Numbered from the stretch's first letter, positions 10,441-21,999 are shown. The stretch is 64,000 nucleotides of DNA from Dendrobium chrysotoxum (GCA_019925795.1 CM034305.1:96260433-96324432), one strand, 5' to 3'. Made by a program: numbers and translations. The notes: generated by a model from the letters alone, not told the origin.

Positions 10441-11469
10441 TCTAATAACTAACTTAACTTTTGATATTTCAATTTCAAATGTTTAAATTCAAAGAGTATA
10501 AACTTTGCTTGAATTTGAAATCCTACATTAGAAAGTGGTTGCAACTCCTATTGACAATGAGGAGGGGAAATTGAGTCTCTTCTTGGGCTTAAAATGAAAA
10601 CATAGAGGGAAAGAGAGAGATATAAGACTACCAGTGTTATAATCAAACCGAATTGGCTCAGTACAGGCACGAGACCTAGCGAGCAAACAGCTGAGCACCC
10701 CTTCGCGCACAAGCTCGCCTTTTTCACACTCAAGCTGGCCGAATAGCCTCCCCAGCCGCAATGCCTCACTCCAAGAGCAACAATCACGTGATTCGGCCGC
10801 CTCTCATGATTTTCCCTCTCCCGACCTTCTCTCTCGCCATTGAATGCAAATAGGAGGCCAAAACATTGCTTATTCTCCTTCCCTTGCCTCTCTACAACCA
10901 CCAAACCTCCCTCTCCTCTCTCTCACGATTTTTGGCTGATTTCTCCCTCTCATAGCCGCCATTAGAGGAAGTTCTCAGCCATCCATCTGCTTCGATCAAA
11001 CGCCAACATCAACGAATAACCCTCATTTGCAAGAAGTATATTTCTCATCTCCTCTACTTCATTCCTCTTCCTATTCTAACCCAAAAAAACACAAAATAGT
11101 AAGTTCTCTCCTTGCCTTTTTCCCCGTCGATGGATGATTTTGGCAATAGTGATTAACTTCTATGCTTTGGTGGATTGACTCGAGTAAGATTTTTAATTAG
11201 TTAAACTAATTAAATTTCTATATTTTATATTTCTTTCGTGCTAGTAGATTCGAATTAATTAGGTTTTAACCTAAACCAATTAGGCTTGATTAATAACATT
11301 AAATGGATGTCATTTAGTTAAAAATAATAAACCTTATGTTTTTAAATATTTGAATTATTATTATTATTTTCGATATTAAATTAAGATTTTATTTGTTGGT
11401 ATTCGAGTTGAGTTCTACCTTGCTTTATCGGTTGAGCATTAGGCTCACTTGGAGCGTTGTGTCACTTTC
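10441..11469. other. CT-rich region upstream of repeat copy 2
   Basis: From about 10780 to 11080 the plus strand is strongly pyrimidine-rich (CTCTCTC, CTTCCC blocks) and contains GCCGCCATTAGAGGAAG. This resembles the untranslated leader part of plant Gypsy LTRs. The minus-strand ORFs here (10528-10904) look like shadows of base composition. It may be the 5' part of the LTR-like repeat at 11470-12745. Confidence 0.4.
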
Positions 11470-12745
11470 CTAGAGGTAAGTAATTGTTATTTATTAAGGG
11501 ATAAACGTACCCTTCCTTATTAGGAGAGTTATCCTTATTTCTTGTGCAAGTTTTCTAGATATTAGATTTTCAGTCTTATTATCGATATTTATTTATTTAT
11601 ATTGTGCATGTTAGAAATCTTATTTATTGTTCATAATGAAAGTGTTATATAGTAGAAATAACATCACCTTGATTTATTGATGCACAAGTACTTATCATTT
11701 AAAATGATTCATGTAGTAGAGAATTTAATTCATACATATCAGTTATATTTAATGTAATAAATGATACTTCTACTGTAAATTATGTTGGTTATACAATTTG
11801 TTATTATCATATTGACTTAAATAACACATGTTGGAGCTTATTGGTAAAAGCACAGACACTGTATGATTGTGTGTGTCGATAGAGCTCTAATCAATATTGG
11901 CTAGCAAGGCCGTCAGGCTCTTAAAGTGATGACTCTATAGGAAATCACTGGATTTCCTTAGGTTAGTGTTTACCTTCCTGGTGCTAGGTATTTGACAAAC
12001 CAAGTATAGGTATATACATATAAATGTATGACTACGTAATTGAACATGAATTGAAAACAATGAATGACTGATAAGCCATTTTGAGGTATGATGACACCTA
12101 GTGTGGTTGCATTTACAAGCATTGAAATAATTTAATATTAGTAATAGTTTGGCGAATATATATATATATACTTGTAGCACCAGCATACTAGAATTCGTCA
12201 TAAGAATCATGGCATGTGATATTGACATATGTTATAGTGGCACGTTGATTGCTACTCCTACCTATTGATTAATCATATTACATGCCTCATTTCTTTGCTA
12301 TTTATGCTTTGATAGATAAGAGTTACTTACTGAGTTTGATTTATCAAGCTCACATGTTGTCTCTTTTTATAGTAGTATCTACTGGAGTGCTTAGTGGACC
12401 ATCACCATAGGAGCCGGCTATCAACAGTAGACTATATTTTATATTTTATATTTTATAGGTAATTATTATATATTTACTTTGAGGATTGGTTAGTTTCTTT
12501 CATGTCATTTGTTTCATTTATATTTCTTTTGCTTATATCGATACTATTGTTTTTGTGTATTGTTATTTGAATTCATATTAATGAAATGAATATTTAGTTT
12601 CAATTCAATATTACTCTGATATAATTGGTTACATTATTGGTTTATGCATTTTTCTTTTTTGTGAGTACATAATAGATATTTTTATCCCTTTATCACGTCC
12701 CGTGTTGTCGGGGTGTGCCGCCTTCTGAACCTTAGATTTGACAAC
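11470..12745 (+). repeat. Dispersed LTR-like non-coding repeat, copy 2
   Basis: Diverged direct copy of 7300-8560, about 4.17 kb downstream, with matching landmarks throughout. It ends in TATCACGTCCCGTGTTGTCGG and a following GTGCCGCCTTC. If the two copies were LTRs of one element, the interval 8561-10440 would be its internal region, but no gag or pol remains there. Two independent insertions of one family are equally possible. Confidence 0.55.
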
Positions 12746-13157
12746 TTGAGGGAAGGAGAATACTTTCTAATCACCAGCATTAGATTTATTTGTATATTCA
12801 CTCGGCTTTCTCTCGATGCATGAAACACATTATACTTGGAGAATACTTTAATAAACTTATGACATCACACAAATTTTTATCGTGATGGTTACTACAATCA
12901 CAAGGCATGCTAATATGGTTATCATCAAAATAATTGGATTTCACAATAAGTTTCTCAACAAAAGGATACTGAGAAATCATAATGTTATCTTGATTTTAAA
13001 TTATTTGAACATCAAGAATGACACTAGTTTCTCTTAAAATTTGTTTGATTAAATATTTTTCTCAAGAGAACTTATAGATTGTATCAAAAACAACAGTTGA
13101 TACAATGTATTCATAATAAATACATTTAATCCATTTTTAAAATTCAACATAAATATT
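12746..13157. other. AT-rich spacer, nothing recognised
   Basis: No open frame or repeat that I can support. It ends directly at the TG of the Gypsy 5' LTR. Confidence 0.5.
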
Positions 13158-13634
13158 TGTTAGACCGTTCCCTGGACCTGGACCGATCCAGGTCTACAGA
13201 AGGAGGCGGACTACTTTTGCCTCCACAGGAGTTTGGCCCCCTTTGGGGGTGGAGTCCATGCATTAATGCAGTAATTAAGAGGGGGATTAGGGGGGAATTT
13301 AAATTAAGGGGGTTGTTTGGGTATTTTACTATTTTTTGGTTGCTTTAAGTAAAATTGTAAACCTAGCGTTGGGGATTATCTTTGTTTTTGCTGAAGTTAG
13401 AAGTTTTCTCATATTTGTTTGGGCTCTAGCCGCCGGCTAGGGATTGGGAGAGCAAGATCCTCCTCTCGAATTAGAGATCCATTTTACCTTGTTTGTTTTT
13501 CTTCCATCTACTATCAATTGAAGAGTTTCTCTCTTGTTATTCCACCAATATATTAAATTTTTTTGTTTTACAAGTTGCTAGAATTAAATTTCAAAAGGCT
13601 CTTTTTGCTTCTATTTCTCAAGTGTTTCCTATCA
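13158..13634 (+). repeat. 5' LTR of Gypsy 1
   Basis: Starts TGTTAGACC and ends ATCA just before the primer-binding site; 477 bp. It matches 19945-20242 closely, including the GGACCTGG...CCAGGTCTA block, the GGGGGATTAGGGGGG stretch and GCTAGGGATTGGGAGA. A GGACC-type dyad near the start (13166-13196) could form a short hairpin. Confidence 0.88.
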
Positions 13635-13637
13635 AAT

Positions 13638-13649
13638 TGGTATCAGAGC
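13638..13649 (+). other. Primer-binding site, initiator tRNA-Met type
   Basis: TGGTATCAGAGC lies three bases after the LTR end. This is the standard plant retrotransposon primer site complementary to the 3' end of initiator tRNA-Met. Confidence 0.88.
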
Positions 13650-13668
13650 GCTTCGATCCAGGGTACCA

Positions 13669-15020
13669 ATGGCCGGAAGAAAAGTAAAAGTTATGGAAGA
13701 GGAATTAGGCCAATTAAAATCAGATTTTGTGGAGAAAATTTTAAAATTTGAGAATCAATTTTCATCTATTCATGAAAAGATGGATAGGAAGTTTGCCATC
13801 GTGAAAGAAATGCTGAGGAAGCTATTTGAGGCCCAACCCAAAATGACTACATCGGAAGCAAAGGGAGCCATCGACGACCAAGGAAGTGGTGGAAACCCTA
13901 ATCCACTATGAACAACAACAACAACATCAAGCCTTTATCCCACTACGTGGGGTCAGATTTTGAGCGGAAAATTAAGAGATGAAGATTTTGGAGGGAGAAG
14001 ATGGGATGCCTCCCCGAGAGCCTATTTCTAGGGAGGAGATGAGTAATAGATATGAAAGGATGTGTGCTGATTTTACAAGAAGAGGAACTGATTTAGAGCG
14101 TAGGAGTGAGGATCGGAATAGGAGAGGTGATTTTGAAGAGTGTTTGATACGAGCGAAGAAGGGAGGATCGGAACACTTGGGGAGGACCACCACTTCGTGG
14201 AGTGGGAGGTTATGGAGGATTCAGGGGAAACAGAGACGGTCCGAGAGTGAGGAAGCTGAAGATGCCCATTTTTAGGGAGAGGATGCACATGGATGAATCT
14301 ACAAGATGGAGAGGTATTTCGTCGTTAATGAATTGATAGAGGAGGAGAGGTTGATGGAAGTTGACCTATGTTTGGAAGGAAAGGGATTGGCCTGGTACCA
14401 ATGGAGGGACATGAGACAACCCATACGGAGCTGGAGGGAGTTTGGAACGTTTCCGAACTAGCATGGGGGGGACTTCTATGAGTAATTTTTCGCCCTGACA
14501 TAAGAGGGATCGGTGGTAGAGTACCGGGAGAGGTTCGAGTACCTTGCTAGCTAACTGGACTGGTTTTCTGAGACGGTGTTAGAGGGGAACTTCATGAAGG
14601 GTCTCAAACCAGAAATCCAAGCGGCGGTTAGAGTGATGAGGCCTTGTGACTTAGGAGAGGCTATGGAGCTAGCACAGTTTGTGGAGGATCACAAGCACCT
14701 GGAGAAGGGGGCTAGGGGTAGCTACTCAGGAAGCTCGTACAGGATGACCATCACATTTTTAGCACAAAAGGGGCCAACACCTGGTAGCTTGCGAGAGGCC
14801 CCAAAGGAGAAGCCAGTAAGAGGGGGAATCGAGGGAAATTTCAATAAGCTCACTGCAAGAGAAGAGGACAAATGGGTGTGCTTTAGGTGTAATGAGAAGT
14901 ATACACCGAGGCATAGGTGCAAGGACCAAACTCTTCAGGTTCTCACCGTTTGTGATGACAAGGAAGATGAGGAGGGAGGTGGGAGTGAGGTTTTGGTAGA
15001 AGAGGAGGAAGAGCTGCATC
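13669..15020 (+). pseudogene. gag of Gypsy 1, broken
   Basis: Gag packages element RNA. The frame opens at 13669 with MAGRKVKVMEEEL, a heptad-like helical start. It is interrupted by an RTE-tail insertion at about 13912 and by several frameshifts around 13980-14570. The retrotransposon gag core is readable in pieces (GKGLAWYQWRDM near 14385; YRERFEYLAS near 14525; NFMKGLKPEIQAAVRVMRP at 14588). A zinc-knuckle-like segment follows at 14878-14945 (CFRCNEKYTPRHRCK). The longest clean stretch is 14576-15172, which runs on into the protease. Confidence 0.8.
13912..13962 (-). mobile_element. Tiny RTE LINE 3' tail insertion
   Basis: AACAACAACAACAACATCAAGCC followed by a TCCCACTACGTGGGG block is the 3' tail of plant RTE LINEs in reverse orientation. 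It matches the tails at 25341, 31592 and 38351. Only about 50 bp were inserted, in the gag region of Gypsy 1. Confidence 0.7.
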
Positions 15021-15370
15021 TTGATATGACGGAAGTCTCCTTGAATTCAGTGATGGGCTTCACTCCGAATCACACTATAAAAGTAAAGGGAGAAATAGTA
15101 GATAGAGAGGTGGTGGTACTGATAGACAGTGGGGCTAACCACAATTTCATCTCCAACCAGGTCATAGATTAATTGGGGGTGAAATTAGTGGACACAAGGT
15201 GTTACGGGGTAATGATGGGCATTGGGAAGGTGGAAACGGATAGAAGAGTGTGTAGGGGAGTGGTATTGACTATACAGGAGGTCCAGGTGAGGGAGGATTT
15301 TCTCCCATTAGAGCTAGGGAGCACTGATGTCATCCTAGAGATAAAATGACTACAGACCTTGGGGGATACC
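15021..15370 (+). pseudogene. Aspartic protease domain of Gypsy 1
   Basis: The protease matures the polyprotein. The frame continuing from gag carries the active-site motif VLIDSGANHNFIS at 15116-15154, then stops at TAG (15170) where the family normally reads on. Continuation with another stop (TGA, about 15349) reaches LQTLGDT at 15352-15370, exactly where the solo LTR begins. The active-site Asp-Ser-Gly is intact. Confidence 0.8.
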
Positions 15371-16918
15371 TGTCATATCTTAAGAACTAAGTGGGAGAAC
15401 ATCTTTTATATTCTCTTTATATATATATATATACACAATCAATATTGATTCATTTATAAACCAGATCAATACAGACATCTAGAGCTAATTAATTGCATTA
15501 AAGAAAATTAATAAAATGCAAAAAATATAATTCATATTACTGGTGTTAATAATTACAATCTACAATCAGAGTCCATAATAATATATACAATAGCCACACT
15601 GGCTACAAAAAAATATATAAGCCAAAAGCTGAAATAAAAACTATACAAGCATCGGCACACAACCTTAAGCTACAAACTCCTTATCTAAAATCATTTAAAA
15701 TCACATAATGAATATAAAAGCCCAGCAAGTAACCAAAACTTTATCATTGTATTCAATGAAGGCAAAAAAATTAATATGTATATTCAGTTCTAGTCGATAT
15801 CAATCATCACTTAATATGAGCAATAAAAATTTCAAAAATTAATAATAAAATCAATAAGATCAATAAAGTCACCCAATAAGCCATGCTAATATGCTATGGT
15901 GTACCAAAATTAATGCCAATACAATTTTAGTTCTATTTATCAATCAGTTAATGTAAAGCAAGGTAGAACAATCCAGCTTTAATGTGGTGTTTTCTTTCGT
16001 ACATCTGTTATCTATCATAGTTATCAATTTATCAATCTCATCTTATTTTTTATTTATTTATTAATCATTTATTTTCACATATGACTTTCAATAATCATTT
16101 AAGAGATGTCACCCTCTACCCATCGGCATAATTCAGTCGATCAGTAATAGGCTACAACTAAGATTATACCACCAACATTTTATTTAAGAGAAAGCATGTC
16201 AGCCCACCCTCTTGTACAAGGTATTATATTTTAAGAGTCAACCCATATTCATTATAGTGTTAACAGCCAGTCTTCCCACATGCAAATGCTATCTTTTTTC
16301 TATGCAATATAAGTCAATATCATGTACGAAGTGCAAAAATATATAAATACAAGAAAATCTATCAAATTTGTATAATATGCATTTACTTAAAAAAATCATA
16401 ACTTATAATTTAACTTGTGAAAATTCAATATATTCCTGTCAAAATGTTTATATTGACGAGATCTATCACATACCAAAAGTTATGCAGTGAAAGTTTTACC
16501 AATACAAAATTATTCTCATTTTTCGGTAAAAATATAAATTTGATCAAAAAAATATCAAAAATATCAAATTATTAAAATCAGAAATAGGGTAATAGTTCCT
16601 TATAGTGAACCGAGCAACTTTTGCAACATGACCGAAAGGCAAAAAATCGCTCCACAACCTTCAAATCCTAACTTCTCTTTTATCTCACCTCTCCCTTCTT
16701 CCTCTCTTTTAATTTCTTCCTAGCCAAGTAATCAAATGAGGGAGTCAATGAGATGAAACAGGGATATACAAAGATAAATATAATATATAAGTATATATGT
16801 ATGTATATATTATTCATGGTCTAACGCTGAAGCACTCACCAGATCAGCGTCAAAGAGCTCTACTTCAGAATTTTTATATTTTTCAAATAAATTTATTTCA
16901 CATATTTGAATTATTACA
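15371..16918. mobile_element. Solo LTR inserted in Gypsy 1 pol
   Basis: A 1548-bp non-coding insert begins TGTCATATC and ends TTATTACA. It is flanked by the 5-bp direct repeat ATACC (15366-15370 and 16919-16923). It interrupts the protease-RT linker, which resumes at 16924 with a VNWETLTMELMVEGRKV-like reading. TG...CA ends, a 5-bp duplication and no coding content define a solo LTR. A segment at 16560-16740 resembles the complement of 42230-42370, so it probably belongs to the same long-LTR chromovirus group in minus orientation. Confidence 0.87.
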
Positions 16919-16923
16919 ATACC

Positions 16924-18050
16924 AAGGTCAATTGAGAGACACTAACGATGGAGCTGATGGTGGAGGGCAGAAAGGTGGTGATCATGTGAGATGCAAGGTT
17001 GTCCAAAGCCATGGTGTCTCTCAAGACCATGATAAGGATCATATAATAGGTGGGAGGAGAATTCCTGATGGAGATGCAAAGCCTAGAGGTGATCGGACTG
17101 GAAGAAGAGGGGACATTCCCTATTTAGTACAGCCACTCATACAGCTATTCAATGAAATTTTTCAGCCACCTCAAAGCTTACCACCACCGAGGGAGTAGGA
17201 GCACACCATCACCCTGAGGGAGGAGGTGCCACCAATTAGTGTTCGGCCCTTACCGCTACCCTCAGATTCAGAAGGACGAGATTAAGAAGCTGATCCAAGA
17301 GAAGTTGAAGGCAGGGATCATCGGGCCGAGTGTGAGTCCTTTTTCTAGCTCAATCTTATTGGTCAAGAAGAAGGATGAGAGCTAAAGATTATGTGTGGAC
17401 TATCGAGCCCTGAATAAATAGACTATGCCGGACAAGTTTCCCATTCCGGTGATCGATGAGCTACTAGATGATCTGTGTGGAGCAGTGGTGTTCACCAAGA
17501 TGTATCTGAAGTCGAGATACCATCAGATCAAGATGAGAGAGAAGGATGTCTCGATGACTGCATTCAGGGCACACGAGGGATACTACGAGTTCTTAGTGTT
17601 GCCATTCGGCCTCACCAACGCCCATGCTACTTTCTAGTCCTTTATGAATAGGGTCTTCCAACCAAACCTCCAAAAGTTTGTACTGATTTTTTTTATGACA
17701 TCCTAGTGCACAGCATGTCAGAGGAGCATATGGAGCACTTGAGGGTGGTCTTAGGGGTGTTACAGGAGCAGTAGTTGAGAGCTAACCTGAAGATGTGTTG
17801 TTTTGCACAGTCCAGAGTGGAGTACTTAGGGCATGTGGTATCTCAAGAGGGAGTAGCCGCGGATCAGGCCAAGATAGAAGCAATATTGAAATGGCCTCTA
17901 CCTAGGAATCTGAAAGAGCTGAGGGGCTTCCTAGGATTGACGGGATACTACAGGAGATTTGTGAGAGGGTACAGTAGCATAGCCTAGCCACTGACAGAGC
18001 TATTGAAGAAAAACAACTTCTTGTCGGGGGAGCAGCTACCCAAGCATTTG
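16924..18050 (+). pseudogene. Reverse transcriptase of Gypsy 1, broken
   Basis: Copies element RNA into DNA. The linker (16924-17230) is followed by PYRYPQIQKDEIKKLIQEKL (17249) and SSILLVKKKDES (17347-17382). Next come LCVDYRALNK (17389-17418), PIPVIDELLDDL and RYHQIKMREKDVSMTAFRAHEGYYEFLVLPFGL (to 17616). The catalytic box near 17690 reads FFYDIL instead of FFDDIL, so the first of the paired aspartates is lost. The thumb/connection part is EYLGHVVSQEGVAADQAKIEAILKWPLP (from 17820) and LRGFLGLTGYYRRF. TAG/TAA codons at about 17380, 17419, 17634, 17772 and 17984 break the frame. Confidence 0.88.
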
Positions 18051-18055
18051 AGAGG

Positions 18056-18480
18056 TTGAAGAAGGTTATGACCACAGTACCAGTCCTAACTTTACTTGAT
18101 TTCAACCAGATTTTCATGGTAGAGACGAATGCATCCGGGTATGAATTGGGGGCAGTACTTATACAAAATCATAAACCCATAGCCTACTTCAACCAAGTAT
18201 TGATAGCCAGAGCTAGGCTGAAGTCAATCTATCAAAGGGAGTTGATGGCCATCGTGTTATCCATTCAGAAGTAGCGGCCTTACTTATTGGGCCGATATTT
18301 TATTGTCAGGACAGACCAGAGGAGTTTGAAGTACTTGTTAGAACAGAGGATAGTGACCAAGGAGCATTAGAGGTGGCTAACAAAGTTGTTGGACTATAAC
18401 TTTGAGATCCACTACAGGCCAGGATTAAAGAACAAGGTGATAAATGCCTTACCCAGATGTATGGGGGAGCTCAAGGAGAT
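18056..18480 (+). pseudogene. RNase H domain of Gypsy 1
   Basis: Degrades RNA in the RNA-DNA hybrid. Readable motifs are FMVETNASGYELGAVLIQ (18113-18166), where DAS is replaced by NAS (loss of the first catalytic Asp), YFNQVL, YQRELMAIVLSIQK (to 18274), LLGRYFIVRTDQRSLKYLLEQR, and LLDYNFEIHYRPGLKNKVINALPR (18389-18460). Stop codons at 18272-18274 and about 18368 interrupt it. Confidence 0.82.
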
Positions 18481-19700
18481 GGCCATTTCGGTACTACTGA
18501 TGGTGGATTGGGGGGCTATCAAAGAGGAAAGCGTGCAAGACGATGAGCTAAGGAAAATTAGGATGGCTCTACTGAGGGATGAGTGTAGCCACCCTGGCTA
18601 TTCTCTAGAGGGAGAGAGACCACTATACAAAGGGAGGTTTGCGTTGCCATGGATCTCGGTTCATATTCTCCACTTATTGCAGGAGTTTCATGGAGCACTA
18701 TTGAGGGTCACTCAGATGTGCAGAAAACATACAGGAGATTGGCATCAAAAATTGTATTGGAAGGGGATGCACAAAGATGTGGAAAAGATGATGGCTAGGT
18801 GTGAGGTATGCCAGAGAAATAAATACATGATTATGGCTCAGGGGGGGCTACTTCAACCCCTAGCTCTTCCAGATAGAGTATGAGAGGTCGCCATGGATTT
18901 CATTGATGGGCTATCCCAATCTGAGGGGTTTACAGTAATTCTAGTGGTGGTTGATAGATTGAGCAAGTATGCTCATTTCATTCCCTTATGACACCCTTAC
19001 ACAGCAGTTACAAAGGCAACAGCATTCATCAGGGAGGTGGTTAGATTGCATGGGATACCGTAAGTCGATAGTTTCTGACCATGATAAGGTGTTTCTCAAT
19101 CATTTTTAGAGAGAGTTGTTCAAGCTGCAGGGAACAGTGTTGAAGAGGAGCACCGCATATCACCCTCAGGTAGACGGATAGATGGAGGTAGTAAACAGGA
19201 GCCTAGAGACTTACCTGTGGTGTTTTGCTTCAAAGACACCTCAGTTGTGGGTCAAGTGGCTAGCATGGGCGGAGTATTAATACAACACTTCATATCATTC
19301 GGCTTTCCAGATGACTCCTTTTAAAGTGTTGTACATAAGAGACTCTCCACACCTGGTGCATTTTGGATAGAGGAGCACACCAGTCTCTTCAGTAGAACAG
19401 TACTTGGAGGAAAGAGATAGGGTGTTGGAGGAATTGAAGAGGAACCTATTGAGGGCACAGCAAATTATGAAGCAGATGGATGGACACAGGAAGCACATCC
19501 AATTCGAAGTGGGGGATCAGGTGTTCTTAAAACTGCGACGCTACAGACAGAGGACGGCCACCAACAAGAGGAATGAGAAGCTTTCCCCAAGATACTTTGG
19601 CCCATATGAGATATTGGGAAGGATTGGAGCAGTGGCGTATCGCTTGAGATTACCATCAACCGCTACTATACATCCAGTGTTCCCATGTCACAATTGAGGA
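18481..19700 (+). pseudogene. Integrase of Gypsy 1, broken
   Basis: Joins element DNA to the genome. The zinc-binding part includes CRKHTGDWHQKLYWKGMHKDVEKMMARCEVCQRNK (18718-18830). The core follows with EVAMDFIDGLSQSEGFTVILVVVDRLSKYAHFIPL (18883-18988) and, after frameshifts, TAFIREVVRLHGIP. The C-terminal part is in a clean frame (19404-19697), including QFEVGDQVFLKLRRYRQRT and KLSPRYFGPYEILGRIGAVAYRLRLP, the usual SH3-like segment. Confidence 0.87.
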
Positions 19701-19940
19701 AAGCTATTAGGGATCATGTAGCTAGTTCAGAGTTGTCGGTGACCCTGATTGAGGATTTGGAGGTGGGGTTGGAACCATTGGAGCTGAAAAGAATATGATA
19801 AAGAGAAGGAGGAACCAAGGAAGTGTTGATCAAATAGAAGAACCTACCCGACTATAATGTCATCTGAGAGCCGTACGAGAGGGTGAAGTATCAGTTCCTG
19901 TCTTTTCACCTTGAGGATAAGGAGGGTCTTTGGGAGGGGG
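19700..19940 (+). pseudogene. C-terminal tail of Gypsy 1 polyprotein, chromodomain-like remnant
   Basis: In shifted frames I can read VLIK...NLPDYNVI*EPYERVKYQF near 19827-19890. This resembles the chromodomain-like end of plant chromoviruses (W-x-NLP-x-x-x-x-TWEPY). The tryptophan codon is replaced by a stop in the window. A purine-rich tract at 19919-19941 (GGAGGGTCTTTGGGAGGGGG) serves as the polypurine tract before the 3' LTR. Confidence 0.6.
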
Positions 19941-19944
19941 GTAT

Positions 19945-20242
19945 TATTAGACCGGTCCCCTGGACCTGTACCAGTCCAGGTCTATAGAAGGAGGTGGACT
20001 ACTTCCCGCCTTCACAGGGTTCGGCCCCCTTCGGGAGTGCATTAATGCAGTAATCAAGAGGGGGATTAGGGGGGGAAATTCAAATTAAGGGGGTTGTTTG
20101 GGTATTTTATTTTATTTTATGTTGCTTTAAGTAGGATTGAAAACCTAGGGTTGGGGATTATCTCTAATTTTGCTGAAGTTAGGAGTTTTCTCAAATTTGT
20201 TTGGGCTCTAGTCTCCTGCTAGGGATTGGGAGAACCAGATCT
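19945..20242 (+). repeat. 3' LTR of Gypsy 1, truncated
   Basis: Begins TATTAGACC, where the 5' LTR has TGTTAGACC, and matches the 5' LTR to about GGATTGGGAGAACCAGATC. The last approximately 180 bp are missing and unrelated sequence follows. It also lacks some 20 bp near 20036 compared with the 5' LTR. Confidence 0.85.
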
Positions 20243-21369
20243 TAATGTGAAACATAGATGAAGCAGGAATTGCATAAATATTAATAAAAATGATTTAGGC
20301 TCTGCAAATTATTAACAATGCTTCACAAAGAGGAATTCTAGGAATTACTTGATTTTGATTCGAAATAGCAAATAGTTACAATATAGAGTAGCAGAATATG
20401 TAAGATAATTCAAACTTATGCAACACTTACAGCAGTAACATAGAATCCACCTCCTAACAATTAGAAAATTCGTCTGTGAGTTCCCCTCACTTTCGCTCGA
20501 TGAAGTGGACTTAGCGGAAAAAAATCTTAAACAATAACACTGACGCCACTAGTAAACAGAGAGCACCGAGAGTATTGGTCAACAGAAAGTTACCCGGATT
20601 CGATGGAGTAGGTGAATGGTGAACAATCAACCACTGGTTGGAGGAGAGGCGTTGATCGATGGCGGTGGACAGCTGAAAGAGAACTCTGTTCACGTAGTCT
20701 TCCACGGATTCGTCGAGCTCCAAATCAAGGTCAAAGAAGGATGACCGAGAATGTGGACGAAGCCTTCTTGATCGTAGACAAGTCCGGAATCAAACTATGG
20801 ATCTGCCATCCATGGGCAAAGGAGCTTCCTTTCATGGGGATCCTTGAAGGCCGGCGGCTTGTGAAGGAGGAAGGGAGGGGTGGAGCCGGGGTTTGGTGGG
20901 TTCGGGTAGAGGAGAGGAAGGCTAGGGTTAGGAGGGAGCTTAAGATCTTTTAGGTTAATTATCAAGGAAGATAATTAATCTAGAGAATTAATAGGAGTTG
21001 AGGGAAATTAGAATTCAAATTTTGAATCCCAAAATTTAGGGCAAGGATAGGGGGGAGGGGCCGGCGACTTAGGAGGGTTTAATGGCCTTATGTAATGGGG
21101 AGAAATTAATTGAGGAGAGGATTAGAAAAAGGGGGGGGCCCGCCATAGGAGGAGGGGGAGAATTGTGTCTACATTCGATGTATGTGAGCCCGAGCTTTAA
21201 TTGCTAATTGGATACTTAAATCTGAATTAATTTCATATTTAAGTGATTGTATAGAGTTTCCTAAATTAAATATACAGATTTAGAATAAATTTGAAATTCA
21301 AATTAGTTTGAATTCAAATAAAGAAACTTTCCAAATCAATATTTGGATGGATTAGGAAAGTGTTCAGGA
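20243..21369. other. Unresolved GC-rich to AT-rich repeat debris
   Basis: 20560-20950 is moderately GC-rich with an open frame (20612-20953) lacking any motif I know. It reads on both strands and probably reflects composition. 20955-21370 is AT-rich with AATTCAAATTTGAATT-like words. GC-rich leader-like text next to AT-rich sequence is common in plant LTRs, but I found no partner repeat in the window. Confidence 0.35.
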
Positions 21370-21999
21370 TGAAATTAGAATTGGAAGTTTAGGATTTGGA
21401 AGTTGGGTGGTCGGCGGCTAGGGGAGGAGATGGGGGAGGCCGACGGATGGGGAGGGAGGCGGTGAGTTCTGGGGTTCGGTGGGTCGGCTGGTTGGTAGGG
21501 CATGGGCCGTGGTGATGAAGAGGGGAGGCCGGTGGTGATACGGGGGAGGGGTGCTTAGTGCCAACGGCTAGGAGGGGAAGGGAATGGCCGGCGGCTTGAA
21601 TAAGGGGGCAAGGAAGATAAACCACGAGCCTTGGACTCCTCCGAAGACTGACGGGTAGTGCTATTGACCTCACCTAGGGTTCTCTTTCTTCTCTCAAAGC
21701 TCACAACATTAAAGAAGACAAAAGCTAAAATTTTTCATTCAAATCATCATTTTCAAATACAAAGTCTAAGGTCTCTATATATAGGTCTCCACAAAGAAGA
21801 GAACTCAAAAACAAAAATGCCCTCCGAGCTACAACTCACTAAGCTCCCTCATAGGGGTACAATGGTCAAACTAAAACAAATAATAATAATACTAATACAA
21901 TAATATGAAATAACTCATAAATATATGCTCCTGATCATGGCCGTCGATCTGCGATGTCTCTTATGATAGACGTGCTGGAATCTCCTACTGATGTCCGCA
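21370..21999 (-). repeat. 3' LTR of Gypsy 2 (minus strand), end uncertain
   Basis: On the minus strand, the chromodomain frame ends close to 22012 and is followed by TGATGCGGACATCAG at about 21999, a plausible LTR start. Downstream come TATATATAGAGACC (about 21788-21775), a promoter-like TATA, then a C-rich leader (AAGCCGCCGGCCATTCCC, about 21595). Because the upstream LTR lies in or beyond the gap, the far boundary near 21370 is a guess. Confidence 0.5.

Larger units (their letters stand above)
13158..20242 (+). mobile_element. Ty3/Gypsy LTR retrotransposon 1, degenerate
   Basis: Direct terminal repeats at 13158-13634 and 19945-20242 flank gag, protease, reverse transcriptase, RNase H and integrase in Ty3/Gypsy order. 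A primer-binding site follows the 5' LTR. Many stops and frameshifts are present. The 3' LTR is truncated, so the original target duplication cannot be checked. Two later insertions are visible inside: a tiny RTE tail (about 13912-13960) and a 1548-bp solo LTR (15371-16918). Removing the solo LTR brings the protease-RT linker back into register. Confidence 0.92.

Noticed and set aside
10528..10904. Minus-strand ORFs of 77 and 118 codons
   Set aside because: They overlap in different frames in a pyrimidine-rich leader-like region and have no conserved motif.
20612..20953. 113-codon plus-strand ORF as a host gene
   Set aside because: GC-rich composition opens frames on both strands here. No domain is recognisable and it sits between truncated retroelements.
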